This document shows, piece by piece, positions 37,990 to 47,911 of a DNA stretch of 64,000 nt. Source of the stretch: Flectonema sp. DT1601. Lineage: Eukaryota > Euglenozoa > Diplonemea > Diplonemida > Diplonemidae. A program made the position numbers and the translations under genes. Within the stretch, counting starts at the first letter, position 1. Each line of letters begins with the position of its first letter. The notes below the pieces were generated by a model. That model saw nothing but the letters and a program-made list of their open reading frames with translations. It was not told the DNA's origin and ran no database searches. The stretch covers positions 434,001 through 498,000 of the forward strand of contig OZ025846.1 of the NCBI GenBank assembly GCA_964019425.1, in the 5' to 3' direction.

Positions 37990-38021
<32 letters not shown>

Positions 38022-38458
38022 GTTGACCACGCGATGAGCCTGCTGCGAAATAATTTAATTTTGCTTGGTTTCCTTCGCTAAACTTGGTTGTGAACTACGT
38101 GTGATTTTAATGCTTTGAAACGTACAATGGATTCTGCACCCTATAGGATTGGATTATATGTTAGTCTCTCAAGCTAAAGTAAATCTCAATGACAACAAGT
38201 AGAGTTCCATTCAGTATTTTTCTTTCCCTCTCTTTACAACTTTTTCTCAGATACGATATAAGTTGTTTACCCGTTTTGCTTCAAAATCATTTTGGGTGTT
38301 TTCCTTCTTTATTAATATAATATTATAAACTTTTTTTTTTTTTTTTTTACAATTTCTATCTGCACCCTTGTAACTTATTATGTAGAGTGTAGTTGTTTTT
38401 TCTATATCTTGCGAGGCTTAGTTAGTCTCTGCACCACACCCGCACTTCAAAGTCTGTC

Positions 38459-38494
<36 letters not shown>

Positions 38495-38925
38495 TGTTTC
38501 AGTTTGATCGTGTTGTGAGTTAAAAAATTCTCGTTCCCTGTGTGTGCTTCAAAATATCGCTGATCTAATCAGCCTCTTGGTGTTACTCTGTGGGAGATCT
38601 TGTTAAAACTACTGCCGTGATAATGAAAATTTGTTGTCGGGATCAGTAATTGTGTCGTTGAATTACGGGGAAAAAAAAAAAAAAAAAAAAAAAACGCCTT
38701 TTATTTCTCTTTTATTCCCTTTTTTTTTCTTTTTAACTGCGGCAATTGCTATAGCAAGCAAGATCGCCAACCGAAAAAACTAGCTAAAAAAAAAAAAAAA
38801 AATTCATAATTTCATTCTTATTTAAGCAGTATAAAATATAAAAGACGGTACTGCTACTGCTACCAGATGAACTCAGAAAACAGTAAGTAAATCGAAAATA
38901 AACAGCCTCCATTCTAGACTGGAAA
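37940..38925. other. Intergenic region with repeated poly(T) and poly(A) tracts
   Basis: There are T tracts near 37990-38017, 38331-38349 and 38461-38488, and A tracts near 38671-38693 and 38787-38801. No gene, RNA or ordered repeat was recognised. The last 50 bases hold two acceptor-like sites, an ACAG and the TCTAG ending at 38917. Confidence 0.6.
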
Positions 38926-39504
38926 ATGACAGGACGACGAGATTCCACTGATACCCAAATGTTTGAAGAGGATGAGGAAAAGAATGATTATCATGACGAC
39001 AGAGCTGTACGAGCGGCAACAAAAGAGCAGGAAGTTCTTCTTAGACTGGCAGAGCGGGTTAGGGACATGCGGGGTGACCATCCCGGTAAAGTCTTATCCC
39101 AAAAAACAATAAATCAACATTCATCATACATCATTATCGGTGGAATGGTATTCAATCTCGAGGCGTTTATCAAAAAGGAAGTTCGTCATCCGGGAGGAAA
39201 TCGGATTATTGAAAAACAACTTCGTGAGGGTAAAGATGCAACCACTCGATTCACCCGATGGCATCACCCTAGCGGTAACGCCATAGATCTCGCGTGTAAG
39301 TATTATGTTGGTGATGCTTTTATTAGAAAACATTATCCGAAACCAGTAGCGAAACCATCTGTTACAAAGAGACCCAGTAAGACTAAAAAGAGCAGCAGAA
39401 AGAAGCATCCTCAGCAGCAGCAACTCGTCTCTCATTCTCCGAATGTGGCATTTTCAGAGTACGTTAAAACGACGTCTCCGAGTCGATGTTGTGTAGTTAG
39501 CTAA
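38926..39504 (+). CDS. Cytochrome b5-like heme-binding protein with C-terminal CaaX box
   Basis: The protein has 192 residues. An acidic N-terminal region is followed by a cytochrome b5 fold at about 55-135, with the heme-ligand motif H-P-G-G at 88-91 and a second candidate His pair at 113-114 (H-H-P-S-G-N-A). A strongly basic linker (about 140-161) leads to the C-terminus R-C-C-V-V-S. The last four residues, C-V-V-S, fit a farnesylation CaaX box, and the Cys before it could be palmitoylated, as in Ras-type anchors. Classical b5 proteins use a C-terminal membrane helix instead, which is absent here. Predicted role: electron transfer or heme binding at the cytosolic face of a membrane. Confidence 0.88.
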   Translation: MTGRRDSTDTQMFEEDEEKNDYHDDRAVRAATKEQEVLLRLAERVRDMRGDHPGKVLSQKTINQHSSYIIIGGMVFNLEAFIKKEVRHPGGNRIIEKQLREGKDATTRFTRWHHPSGNAIDLACKYYVGDAFIRKHYPKPVAKPSVTKRPSKTKKSSRKKHPQQQQLVSHSPNVAFSEYVKTTSPSRCCVVS

Positions 39505-39668
39505 CGTAAGGAAGGAATCATAGAGTCGACAGCAAGAGGTCAGTCAGAGTCGTGCTGATGTTTCAGCGTGGCAGCTGACCCTTTGTGTCGGCTTCATTTA
39601 CACTTTGTTTTGGTTGTTTTATTTTAATATAGTTTTTATTTATAATAATTATTCACTAACAGCCTCTA

Positions 39669-41375
39669 ATGCATTCGGATGATGGAAACGAAGATCAGGT
39701 CTCAGATATCTTAAGCAAGACGGTTGGAAACTTAGTTTTTGGAAAAGAGAAAGTTGCTCAACCCCCAATTGTAGTAAATCCGTTAGAGTCAGAGTTGACG
39801 AGATTGAATTCAGATGTTGCTGATGTTAGTTTTGCAAGTTTTGAATATAGTCCTGCTCTCGCTAGTTTTAATAAAAGTGATTGGGAATCACCACATAACC
39901 AATCTGGTCAAACTTTTGAAGACGTCTTAGGTGAAAGCGGTATTGTAAAAACTGTCATATCTGGGATCAAACAACTCGATCCAGAGAGTCCATCATACTC
40001 TGAAGATGACTTAGCGAAAACTGCAACCCCACTTCTACTTAAAGCTTTATCAAGTCCTGAAGTTAAGCAACATTTGAATGACCCAGATAAGTCTGACTCC
40101 TTCGAACTCGCTAAAAGTGTTATTTCAGCGTCTTTCGGTCAAGACACACACGACACATCTTTGTTTAATATGAGTCAGATTAACGTCTCAGATTTATCTG
40201 AGCAAAAAGTTCTTTTAGAATTCGCAAGAAGACAAGAAGCAATGCGTCATGAACGTGAATGGCTTCAATTTCAATCCCAAAACGAGTCTCACAGTAAGAC
40301 AAAAATATACGGAGAGAAAGGACTTGAGAACCCTGCCGGAGCTAATAATTGTTTTTTAAATGTTATTTTACAATCACTTTGGCATCTCGAAGTTTTCAAA
40401 GATAACTTTATGCATGACTATTCGGCACATACATGTACTGATAAGGTATCAGCAGACACTTGTTTGTATTGTGCAATATATCAACTGTTCGTGCAATATG
40501 AGTTTAGTGAACAAAGTAATCTCCCTCCTTTCTTAGTTCGACAAGTCTTGAGTCATTTATTTAAAGCTGAAGAACGGTTTCAACTTGGAGGAATGGAAGA
40601 TGTTGTTGAATGTTTTGAGGCGGTGTTGTTTTGTTTGCATTTGACTGCGACGGATTCGAGATCTCAGTGCACTCCACCTTGTTTCGTTCATCGAACATTC
40701 GCATTGAATATATTGGAGAGACCTCGTTGTAGTCATCACTCGTGTACTCTTCATTATGAACCTCTTATATATTCTGCAACGGTTCAATACTTCCCCGCAT
40801 CACTTTTTCAAGGAAAATGTAATAAAAGACACCACACTACATGTCATTCACTAGAGAAATGTTTATACTACCATTGTATGGGTGATGGTAGAAAGTGTAG
40901 TGGTTGTGGTCATTCATTAATGCCGACTCATCCTTATTTATTAAATGTGCCGAATATATTTGTTGTTGGTGTTGTATGGAGTCAAAACGGAGCGCAGGTG
41001 TCACTCCCAAGCTCTTATTATTCAAGTTTTGCTCACGGGATGCCGTTAAAATTGGCGATATCTGATATTTATTATATTCCTGGCGTGAGCAATAGAACTC
41101 TGAAATCGCCGAAACCGTATTCATCACCCAAAGTGATTGAGGGAACTTTGACTGTGATTGGTGTTTTTTATGGTCTTCATTACACATGTTATTGCTATTC
41201 TCCAAAGCATCATTCTTGGCTTTATTTTGATGATGGTCGAGTTAGCAGTGTTGGAGCTTTGGCACAAGTTCGCAGTAAAATCATAAGTTCTAAGCAGCAA
41301 CCTGCTTTGTTATTTTATAATGTTGGTCCGGTTGAGATGAGAGGTAAGAATGATGATTCATGCATCGTCACTTAG
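39669..41375 (+). CDS. USP53/54-like ubiquitin-specific protease with C-terminal CaaX box
   Basis: The protein has 568 residues. The first 210 are disordered, with a short coiled coil (F-A-R-R-Q-E-A-M-R-H-E-R-E). The peptidase C19 domain begins near residue 215: the Cys box G-A-N-N-C-F-L-N keeps the nucleophile and oxyanion Asn, followed by L-W-H-L-E-V-F and R-F-Q-L-G-G-M-E-D, which I recall as typical of USP53/54. Zinc-ribbon cysteines (C-x2-C pairs) occur in the middle. The His box G-L-H-Y-T-C and a W-L-Y-F-D-D follow. All three catalytic positions appear filled, so activity is plausible. The C-terminus D-D-S-C-I-V-T is a CaaX-like prenylation signal. An ACAG ends six bases before the start codon. 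Confidence 0.88.
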   Translation: MHSDDGNEDQVSDILSKTVGNLVFGKEKVAQPPIVVNPLESELTRLNSDVADVSFASFEYSPALASFNKSDWESPHNQSGQTFEDVLGESGIVKTVISGIKQLDPESPSYSEDDLAKTATPLLLKALSSPEVKQHLNDPDKSDSFELAKSVISASFGQDTHDTSLFNMSQINVSDLSEQKVLLEFARRQEAMRHEREWLQFQSQNESHSKTKIYGEKGLENPAGANNCFLNVILQSLWHLEVFKDNFMHDYSAHTCTDKVSADTCLYCAIYQLFVQYEFSEQSNLPPFLVRQVLSHLFKAEERFQLGGMEDVVECFEAVLFCLHLTATDSRSQCTPPCFVHRTFALNILERPRCSHHSCTLHYEPLIYSATVQYFPASLFQGKCNKRHHTTCHSLEKCLYYHCMGDGRKCSGCGHSLMPTHPYLLNVPNIFVVGVVWSQNGAQVSLPSSYYSSFAHGMPLKLAISDIYYIPGVSNRTLKSPKPYSSPKVIEGTLTVIGVFYGLHYTCYCYSPKHHSWLYFDDGRVSSVGALAQVRSKIISSKQQPALLFYNVGPVEMRGKNDDSCIVT

Positions 41376-41967
41376 TAATGTCACGTGTTATAATACTGAT
41401 TAAACTACCTCTTTTTTTTAATTTTAATTTTTATTATTTATCTTTTGAAAGATTGCTTCGCAAGAAGTATTCAATTTGAATATATCGGTGGGCACTTTTG
41501 CCACTAACCCCCCGTCTGCTTTGGTTTTGGTTTTTTTCTTTTTCTTTTCTTCTTAGTCTGGCTACCTTATTTTCGTTTCTCCCTCCACCAAGTGGTTGGA
41601 ATTGTAACTGGGGGGGGGAAAAAAAAACAAAAAAAAAAAAAAAAAAAAAACAGGTGAATTCTTTTTCCCTCTAACTTCCGTTGTGATTCCACTTACAGAC
41701 AAGACATAATTACAAAAAAAAACTTTTTCAGAGGTAGATTTTTAGTTTGAGAAAAAAAAACCAATGTGTCTCTCTGTAAAGTGATTTCAGGCCTTAAAGC
41801 AGAATCTCAGAGAGGGTTCGGCTAGAAGCTTGTTTTTTTCTTTTTAAACTTTCCTTTTTTATTTAGTTTAATTACTGTTATACCTTAGAACCAAAACCTA
41901 ATTACAACATTGTTTTTAGGTGTAAGTCACTCAGTCAAAGAGTCGTGTTTTGACGCCCCCCCTTCTA

Positions 41968-42180
41968 GAATAGAGGTAAGAGGTATATGGATTACTCTCG
42001 AAACCTAATAGTTACTTTAAAAGGCTAAGTTAAGCATCACACCTAGTCACTGTATCTCAGAACTAATGTTAAATTATCGTTATGTTTTTTATGATACAAA
42101 ACATTTGTATTTTACGTACAAAATCAAACAGTTAACCCCCCTTCTATGTTTACAGCTATTGTTCCTTAGGGCAAAAAATA
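41968..42180 (+). repeat. Non-coding tandem duplicate, copy A
   Basis: It begins GAATAGAGGTAAGAGG and shares with copy B the blocks TATATGGATTACTCTCG, TTAGTCACTG or CTAGTCACTG, AATGTTAAATTATC, a C-run followed by TTCTATGTTTA, and CTATTGTTCC. Differences are scattered substitutions and small indels, so the duplication is not recent. No coding frame is shared by both copies. Confidence 0.75.
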
Positions 42181-42344
42181 AAAAAACTCCACTAGTAGTG
42201 AGCTACGAACTAGTAACAGTAAAAAATATGTTTTTTTTTTATTATGAACATGAAACTTAAAGTAACTACATTCCAGTCCTGCAAACTGGAATGACTCAGT
42301 CTCAACATTTGACTGACTTACTTCTACACCATACTGATGAGAGA

Positions 42345-42556
42345 GAATAGAGGTAAGAGGTATATGGATTACTCTCGAAACCTATAGTTACTTTAATATG
42401 CTAAGTTGCGCATCACCCTTAGTCACTGTATTTAAAACTAATGTTAAATTATCTTTATGTTTTTATGATACAACACAGTTGTAATTTTTACAAAATCGAA
42501 CATACAGCCCCCCCTTCTATGTTTATAGCTAGCTATTGTTCCTTGTTATGGAATAG
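42345..42556 (+). repeat. Non-coding tandem duplicate, copy B
   Basis: This is the second copy of the unit at 41968, 377 bases further on, with the same block order. The blocks are better preserved than the sequence between the copies. That could mean function (RNA or regulatory) or simply a moderately recent duplication. Confidence 0.75.
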
Positions 42557-43543
42557 CAAAAACATATGTGTTTTTTATGACTTATTTTTATTGTCTCTTA
42601 TAATGAATTCATATCTTAACTATTTGGCCCGTTAAAAGCCTGGGATTGATTATTCTTGTTTATATATATATGTATTTTCTTTTTTTGATTCGCACAAAAA
42701 CAAAACTAAAGTGTGAGTAGGAATGTAAGTATTGAAGTTTGCTGAATTCTTTTTTCTCTCGTAGATCTCTTTGCATCTTTTTTTTTTTTTCTTTCTTGTT
42801 GGTCTTTCAGTCCAATCAGATTTCGCAAATTCTATGAATAATATTTAATTTCGGGAAGAAAAAAAAAAAAAAAAAAAAAAACGCAAACTTCTTTTTTCTC
42901 TTTTAATTAGCTGCATTGCAAGTAGTGAGCAGTGAGTGGTTATCGTTTCTCGCCTGTGATAGGTTCGCCTTGATTTTTTTTTTTTCTTGAATTAACCCTG
43001 TGAGAATGCGTTCTCAACATGATTTTTGTATTTATTGTCCCTACAACTAGCCTTCCGTTGAATCATTGAATTAGCGAACCGTTTTTTTCCCCCTATTTTT
43101 TTTTCTTTCTTTCCCTCTTTCTGAGGCTTCTCCTTTTTCTTTAATATACCGAACAGATCCTTTTCATGAGGGAGTGTTTTGCCAACACGATGGAATCTGA
43201 CCATATTACAGTTTCACTTGTCAAAACAATTTTTTTTTTTTTTTTTTTCTCCTCCTTCCACGGATTATATTTTACAGATGTTGCTCATTGCGGAATTATT
43301 TTTCTTTCTCTCCTTTTTTTTTTTTTCTTCCCCCGTTTGTATTCCCTGTCGGGGGAATCTTTTGTTGTGTATTGTGAGCGATTGAGAGAAGGAGTTAGCT
43401 TCTTATATTGAGATGCGTGATCTCCCGTTAGTTGAGCCATTTTCGTGGACATGTGCCATTAATAATTTGGGGGTAATAGTGTTTTTTTTTTTTTTAAAAT
43501 AATTATTTTTTCACCACAGAAACTGTAAGCGATAATAACTCAT

Positions 43544-45149
43544 ATGGGAGACGTTATTTCTGAGAATCGATGCAACATCCCTGCGATATGTCGAATACCC
43601 GGTAGAGGTACCGGATTCTTAATAGCCCCGGGATTGATCATGACAGGGTTATCGGTAGTCCCTAGCAAACCAGAAGCAGCAAAACTAAAAGCGGTTTTCT
43701 ATGAGGGTGGTAAGCAAGCTTCAGTTGCTGTGGAGCTTAAGCCTTTTAAGACCTTTTTTGTATCAGCTTTTCCAGAGCACTTAGCGTATGCGATCGTAGC
43801 CTGCGACACTCGAGGTATTCATAATGCGAGACCAGTGAAACTACCAATGATAGACAACGAATGGGATGATGTTGAAGAAGGTGATATTTGTCTGATCGTT
43901 CAACATCCTACAGCAATCAACTCAAATGAAGAAAAAGACGGTGCTGAAGTCCGTCGATTCGAAGATGTTATAAAGAAGAGAGACGGTCTCATATATTTCA
44001 AAGAAAATAGAAAATATAACTGTGCCGGGTGTCCTGTCTTCAACAGCCGAGGAACTCTCATTGGGTTGTACGCTCAGGATAATTGTGAAGCTGCAGAGAA
44101 TTCAGGTGTTTCTGCTTGTGCTGTTGACATTAGGGAAATTGTTAGACATTTGTTTGCTAATTGTAAGATGGGTCTATTTGAATGTACCAGCTCACCCCGT
44201 GATATTTGGAGAACCTGGTACCAAGATGGAGATATTAGTAGGGCATTGAGGGTCATGCAGAACTTTCAGCACACGGAAATAGTTCAAATGGCTATCCGTG
44301 AGCTCTGTCGCTTCTCTGGAGACGATGCTCGAATGAGAGAAATAATGGCCAACAATGGTGTTAAAGTTATTCTTGAGAATTTACATAAATTTAGAATTGA
44401 TGAGCAGGTTGTTTGTTCGTCATTTCGAACTCTTTGGGACTTGTCATTCGGAGACGACAGTCGCAGGAAAGAAATTGTTGCCCACGGAGGGATCTCAATA
44501 GTGATTCAAGGAATGGATAAGTTCTATCGCAATGAAGAAGTTGTTGAGTACGGTTGTGTTCTTTTATTTAATCTGTCGTCTTTGCGTATGTTATTTTCAA
44601 TTTTCTCTAAAATTATTTTCCTTGCTAACCCCCCCTCTCATCTACATCACAAATAAAAAAACAGCCGAACACGTTACATCAATACTCTGTGAATCAGGGA
44701 TACCAATAGTAATAAAGGCTGTAGAGATGTACCCAAAGTCTGAAGTTATAATAAAATTCACACTCGGTGTGTTGATGAATATCGCTAAGAATACGAAAGA
44801 CGATGCACACGTTGAGAGAATTGTTCAGTTGGGAGGAATCGAACGAGCTTGCGCCGCCCTCACTGAATTCTGCCACAATGAATATTTAATTGAGAATTGT
44901 GTGCTTTTATTGTCAGCTGTTGCTTCTCATAGAAATTTTGCTGTTCATGCGGCGCTAAGATCATCGGTGATCCCTCTTATTAATGCTTTAAAGTCCCACA
45001 GCTCTAATAAAACGATGGCTAAACATGGTAACCAAGCTCTTTGGTACCTCGGTCTTGACCCTACCAACAGGGTAGCGATAATTAGAAATGGAGGACTTGA
45101 AGTTCTCGACGGCACCATCGACGCTGTGGCACAGACTCTTGGCGCTTGA
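43544..45149 (+). CDS. Degenerate trypsin-like domain fused to armadillo repeats, two exons
   Basis: Exons are 43544-44585 and 44665-45149, giving 508 residues; the GTATGT donor and AACAG acceptor join in phase 1. Residues about 10-205 have the chymotrypsin-fold signature of trypsin-like peptidases: G-T-G-F-L-I-A-P-G-L-I-M-T-G at 22-35, L-A-Y-A-I-V at 80-85 and N-C-A-G-C-P-V-F-N at 159-167. Where active relatives have T-N-H-H, L-D-[FY]-A and G-x-S-G-[SG]-P, this protein lacks the His, Asp and Ser (Ala at the Ser position), so it is predicted to be catalytically dead. Residues about 220-505 form armadillo/HEAT-type helical repeats with recurring G-G-I or N-G-V turns. Likely a binding scaffold. 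The intron contains a C-run (TAACCCCCCC). Confidence 0.82.
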
Positions 45150-45328
45150 TTTACACGTTCTCCTTTTTTTTTTTTTTTTTTTTTTTTTCTCTCTCTCTCT
45201 CTCTTTTTTAAATAATAAAGCTGTTTTTTTCTCTAATTAACTATTGTTAAGTCTTAATAATGAAACTTTTTTTTGGCAATTTGTAGTATTCCCCTCAATT
45301 TTAATAATCACCCAGTATTAATAATAAA

Positions 45329-45787
45329 ATGATCACATCTGTTGTGTTAATTATATTTGGAATGCTTCTATCAGAAGCAGCTGCTGTTTCTTGTCCGAAT
45401 AATGAATCAATCGTGTGTACGGATGTGTTTGGTTCTTTGAGACATGCACGTGACTGCCATGAAGCAATGAAACCAAATATAACATGGGTAAACTATTGTA
45501 AATATGATACTTCTTGTTCTGAAAGCCAGTGTTGGTGTAGTGCTGATGTCGGACTTTGTAGTACTGTACTGGTGTTGCTGCCATTGATTACTATCATTCC
45601 TTGTATTATATTCTGTTGTCGTAAGAGATTATCATTAGGTTCTACGAACTACGTTAGAATACCAACACACGCAGAGTCTCAAAGTACTGCTATTGGATCT
45701 CATGTTGATGTACGCGATGGGTCACCACCTGCTGAAGTTCCTTTTGTTCCGTCGGTTCAGTTGTCTTCTGAGGTCGAATTGGGATGA
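45329..45787 (+). CDS. Small Cys-rich type I membrane protein
   Basis: The protein has 152 residues: signal peptide (about 1-19), a short ectodomain (about 20-77) with eight cysteines and one N-I-T glycosylation site, a membrane helix (about 79-97), the basic stop-transfer C-C-R-K-R, and a 50-residue cytoplasmic tail rich in Ser, Pro and acidic residues. I do not recognise the family. The ectodomain cysteine spacing could fit a small disulfide-rich fold. Being complete, with a clear topology, it is probably real despite its size. Confidence 0.75.
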   Translation: MITSVVLIIFGMLLSEAAAVSCPNNESIVCTDVFGSLRHARDCHEAMKPNITWVNYCKYDTSCSESQCWCSADVGLCSTVLVLLPLITIIPCIIFCCRKRLSLGSTNYVRIPTHAESQSTAIGSHVDVRDGSPPAEVPFVPSVQLSSEVELG

Positions 45788-46318
45788 ATTAGTAAATTGG
45801 TGTTTTATTATACATATCATACCATCGATAATTTCTGTGGGAATCGTTGCTCTCTTTTTTCAGAGTTCTCTCTTGAAATGATTCATCCGCCTAGTGAGGG
45901 GACCTGTTTTAGTGCGTGCCAATCCATTCTTGTGTTGGGTGGCTACTCTTCTGGTTGCTTTCCCGAGGAGTTCTGATGCTTTGCTTCGCTCTATTTATAC
46001 TTTGCCTTGGGGTTTCCCAAGTTGCCTTACTTTGTACTTTTAATTTGTTGTTGTTGTTTATCAAAAGCTTTTGTGTTTGGTAGTTAATATTAGTTTTACT
46101 CCCCTGTGGAGCGAGGTCATTTGTTTTATAGAGATTCTATCCTTTTTGTTTATTAAAGTACGTTTGGGTTGGGTTGGGTTTTTTTTTTTTTTTTTTTTAT
46201 TGCCATCTTTCTGAGAAATGATGAGTCGTAAAAAAAAAAAAAAAAACGACCTCGGTTAAGTAAATTAAATTATTTAAACAAAACTCATTACACCAACCTC
46301 ATCAGACCCTTATTAACT
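45788..46318. other. Intergenic region
   Basis: No gene was seen. It holds three GGGTT-like repeats followed by a T tract near 46168-46199 and an A tract near 46230-46245. An acceptor-like TCAG ends at 46305, just before the next start codon. Confidence 0.5.
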
Positions 46319-47437
46319 ATGGCAACTATTGACGTTGAAGGAACCATCGCGATGCGATTGGAAATTGACACCGAGCGTGTTGCGACCTTTCTAAGAAACA
46401 CTATCAGTGAATTCCCTGCAGGTAAAGTGTCAATAAGACAGTTTGATGGTGGGATGTCTAATCCGACATACATCGTAGGAATTGAAGGCTCAAAAAAGAG
46501 ATATGTTCTCAGAAAGAAACCTCCAGGAAAACTACTTCCATCTGCACATCAAGTTGAAAGGGAATATAAAGTTCTGAATGCCTTACAAGGAAGTAAAGTT
46601 CCAGTTCCACGTGTTTATATGTTGTGTGATGATCAAAGTATTTGTGGACAAACGTTTTATGTGATGGACTTCATTGAAGGAAGAATCATTACTTCGGAGT
46701 CTCTCGAAGGATGGACGTCATCTGATCGTTCTCTGCTGTGGGAAGACATCACTCGAGTGCTTGTCAATCTTCATTCAGTTGATATTTATAAGGTTGGACT
46801 TGACTCGTTGTCAAAGTCAAAGGGAAACCACGCCTCTCGTCAAGTCAAAGTTTGGTCAAAAAATGTTCAAATGGGAGATTCAATTGTGAAGTCTTCTCTA
46901 AAAGAAAAATACCAACCATCAGACTTATCTCGTGTAAGTAATTGGTTGTACGACAACATGCCAACATCAAAGGAGCCTACTTGTATTGTACATGGTGATT
47001 TTAGACTTGGTAATTGCATTATACATCCGACAGAACCGAGAGTGGTTGCTGTATTAGACTGGGAGATTTGTACCATCGGTCATCCGGCTATTGACGTGAC
47101 GTGGTGTCTCTCTCCGTGGGAAGTCAGGTCGTCAGAAGCTCCTGGTACTGGAAGAGGTTTTAAAGATAATCTGCCTTCAGGAATACCATCAAAACAAAAG
47201 ATGCACGAGATGTACGCAACTCTAATGGGTAGACAAGTATGCAGTCCTTTGGAGTGGAGATTCTTCGAAGTTTTAAACTCATTCCGTTCTGCAGCAATCT
47301 CTCACGGAGTGTTCGCACGTAGCATTCAGGGGAACGCTAGTAGCTCAAGGGCTCAGCAGTATGGAGAGTACATGTTGTTTCAGACAAAGCTGGCTTTGCA
47401 ACAGGCAAACCTTCCTGCTAAGCAGCCAAAGTTATAG
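46319..47437 (+). CDS. APH-family phosphotransferase, ACAD10/11 N-terminal type
   Basis: The protein has 372 residues. The motifs match the aminoglycoside-phosphotransferase-like domain of ACAD10/ACAD11 and bacterial homologues: F-D-G-G-M-S-N-P-T at 42-50, V-L-R-K-K-P-P-G at 63-70 (ATP-binding Lys), F-Y-V-M-D-F at 113-118, catalytic H-G-D-F-R-L-G-N at 225-232 and L-D-W-E at 246-249 (metal-binding Asp). The acyl-CoA dehydrogenase half of ACAD10/11 is absent, so this is the stand-alone kinase form. In ACAD11-type proteins this domain has been linked to phosphorylation of 4-hydroxyacyl-CoAs. The C-terminus P-K-L resembles a peroxisomal PTS1 tripeptide, a weak hint of peroxisomal location. Confidence 0.88.
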   Translation: MATIDVEGTIAMRLEIDTERVATFLRNTISEFPAGKVSIRQFDGGMSNPTYIVGIEGSKKRYVLRKKPPGKLLPSAHQVEREYKVLNALQGSKVPVPRVYMLCDDQSICGQTFYVMDFIEGRIITSESLEGWTSSDRSLLWEDITRVLVNLHSVDIYKVGLDSLSKSKGNHASRQVKVWSKNVQMGDSIVKSSLKEKYQPSDLSRVSNWLYDNMPTSKEPTCIVHGDFRLGNCIIHPTEPRVVAVLDWEICTIGHPAIDVTWCLSPWEVRSSEAPGTGRGFKDNLPSGIPSKQKMHEMYATLMGRQVCSPLEWRFFEVLNSFRSAAISHGVFARSIQGNASSSRAQQYGEYMLFQTKLALQQANLPAKQPKL

Positions 47438-47911
47438 CACCAGGGGATATTAACATGTGTCTTTGTGACATCTTTTGTATTGACTTCTTCACTGCACTGC
47501 GGGTTAACTATTCGTGTTTTATGATATTTTTCGTTACAAAACACACGACTTTGAGGATCTACCTTAGTTAGCAACCTCTGAGGTATACTTTGTGTGACAC
47601 TTTAGAAAACTAAACCATTTTTCTACACTGCTCTTTTCATTTTTATCGTTACCTTTTCCAAAGAATGCCCCAGCTCAGTCTACTATCGGTCATCTATGGT
47701 ACTGGGGTTAGGTGGTTCATTGAAAGCTTCGCTTTTTTTTTGTGTGCCGTTCTGCCAATCCTCCCCCTGGTATCGTTTCATAACAGTAACAATACATGTT
47801 TTTTTTTTCATTTAGATTTTGTCTTTACTGAAAAAATGTATAGTTGTGTCTCTTGATAGTCTAGCTCTGTATTATTTTTTAATGTTATAATTGACAGTAA
47901 TATTAATTGAT
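47438..47911. other. Intergenic region
   Basis: No gene is supported. The open frame around 47665-47856 is T-rich, with no domain. An ACAG ends at 47897, 14 bases before the next start codon. Confidence 0.5.

Larger units (their letters stand above)
41376..43543. other. Long intergenic region with a tandem non-coding duplication
   Basis: No protein gene is supported; the open frames are homopolymer-driven (Phe or Lys runs). The region holds poly(A) near 41620-41651 and 42861-42881, poly(T) near 43231-43248, and the two copies of a roughly 210-base repeat listed separately. C-runs followed by TTCTA occur at about 41955, 42137 and 42508. Confidence 0.6.

Noticed and set aside
43166-43411. Plus-strand open frame of 81 codons before the armadillo gene
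   Set aside because: Dominated by Phe from poly(T) runs; no homology or splice sites support it.
46168-46184. GGGTT units as an interstitial telomere
   Set aside because: Only three units, in front of a T tract, too few to interpret.
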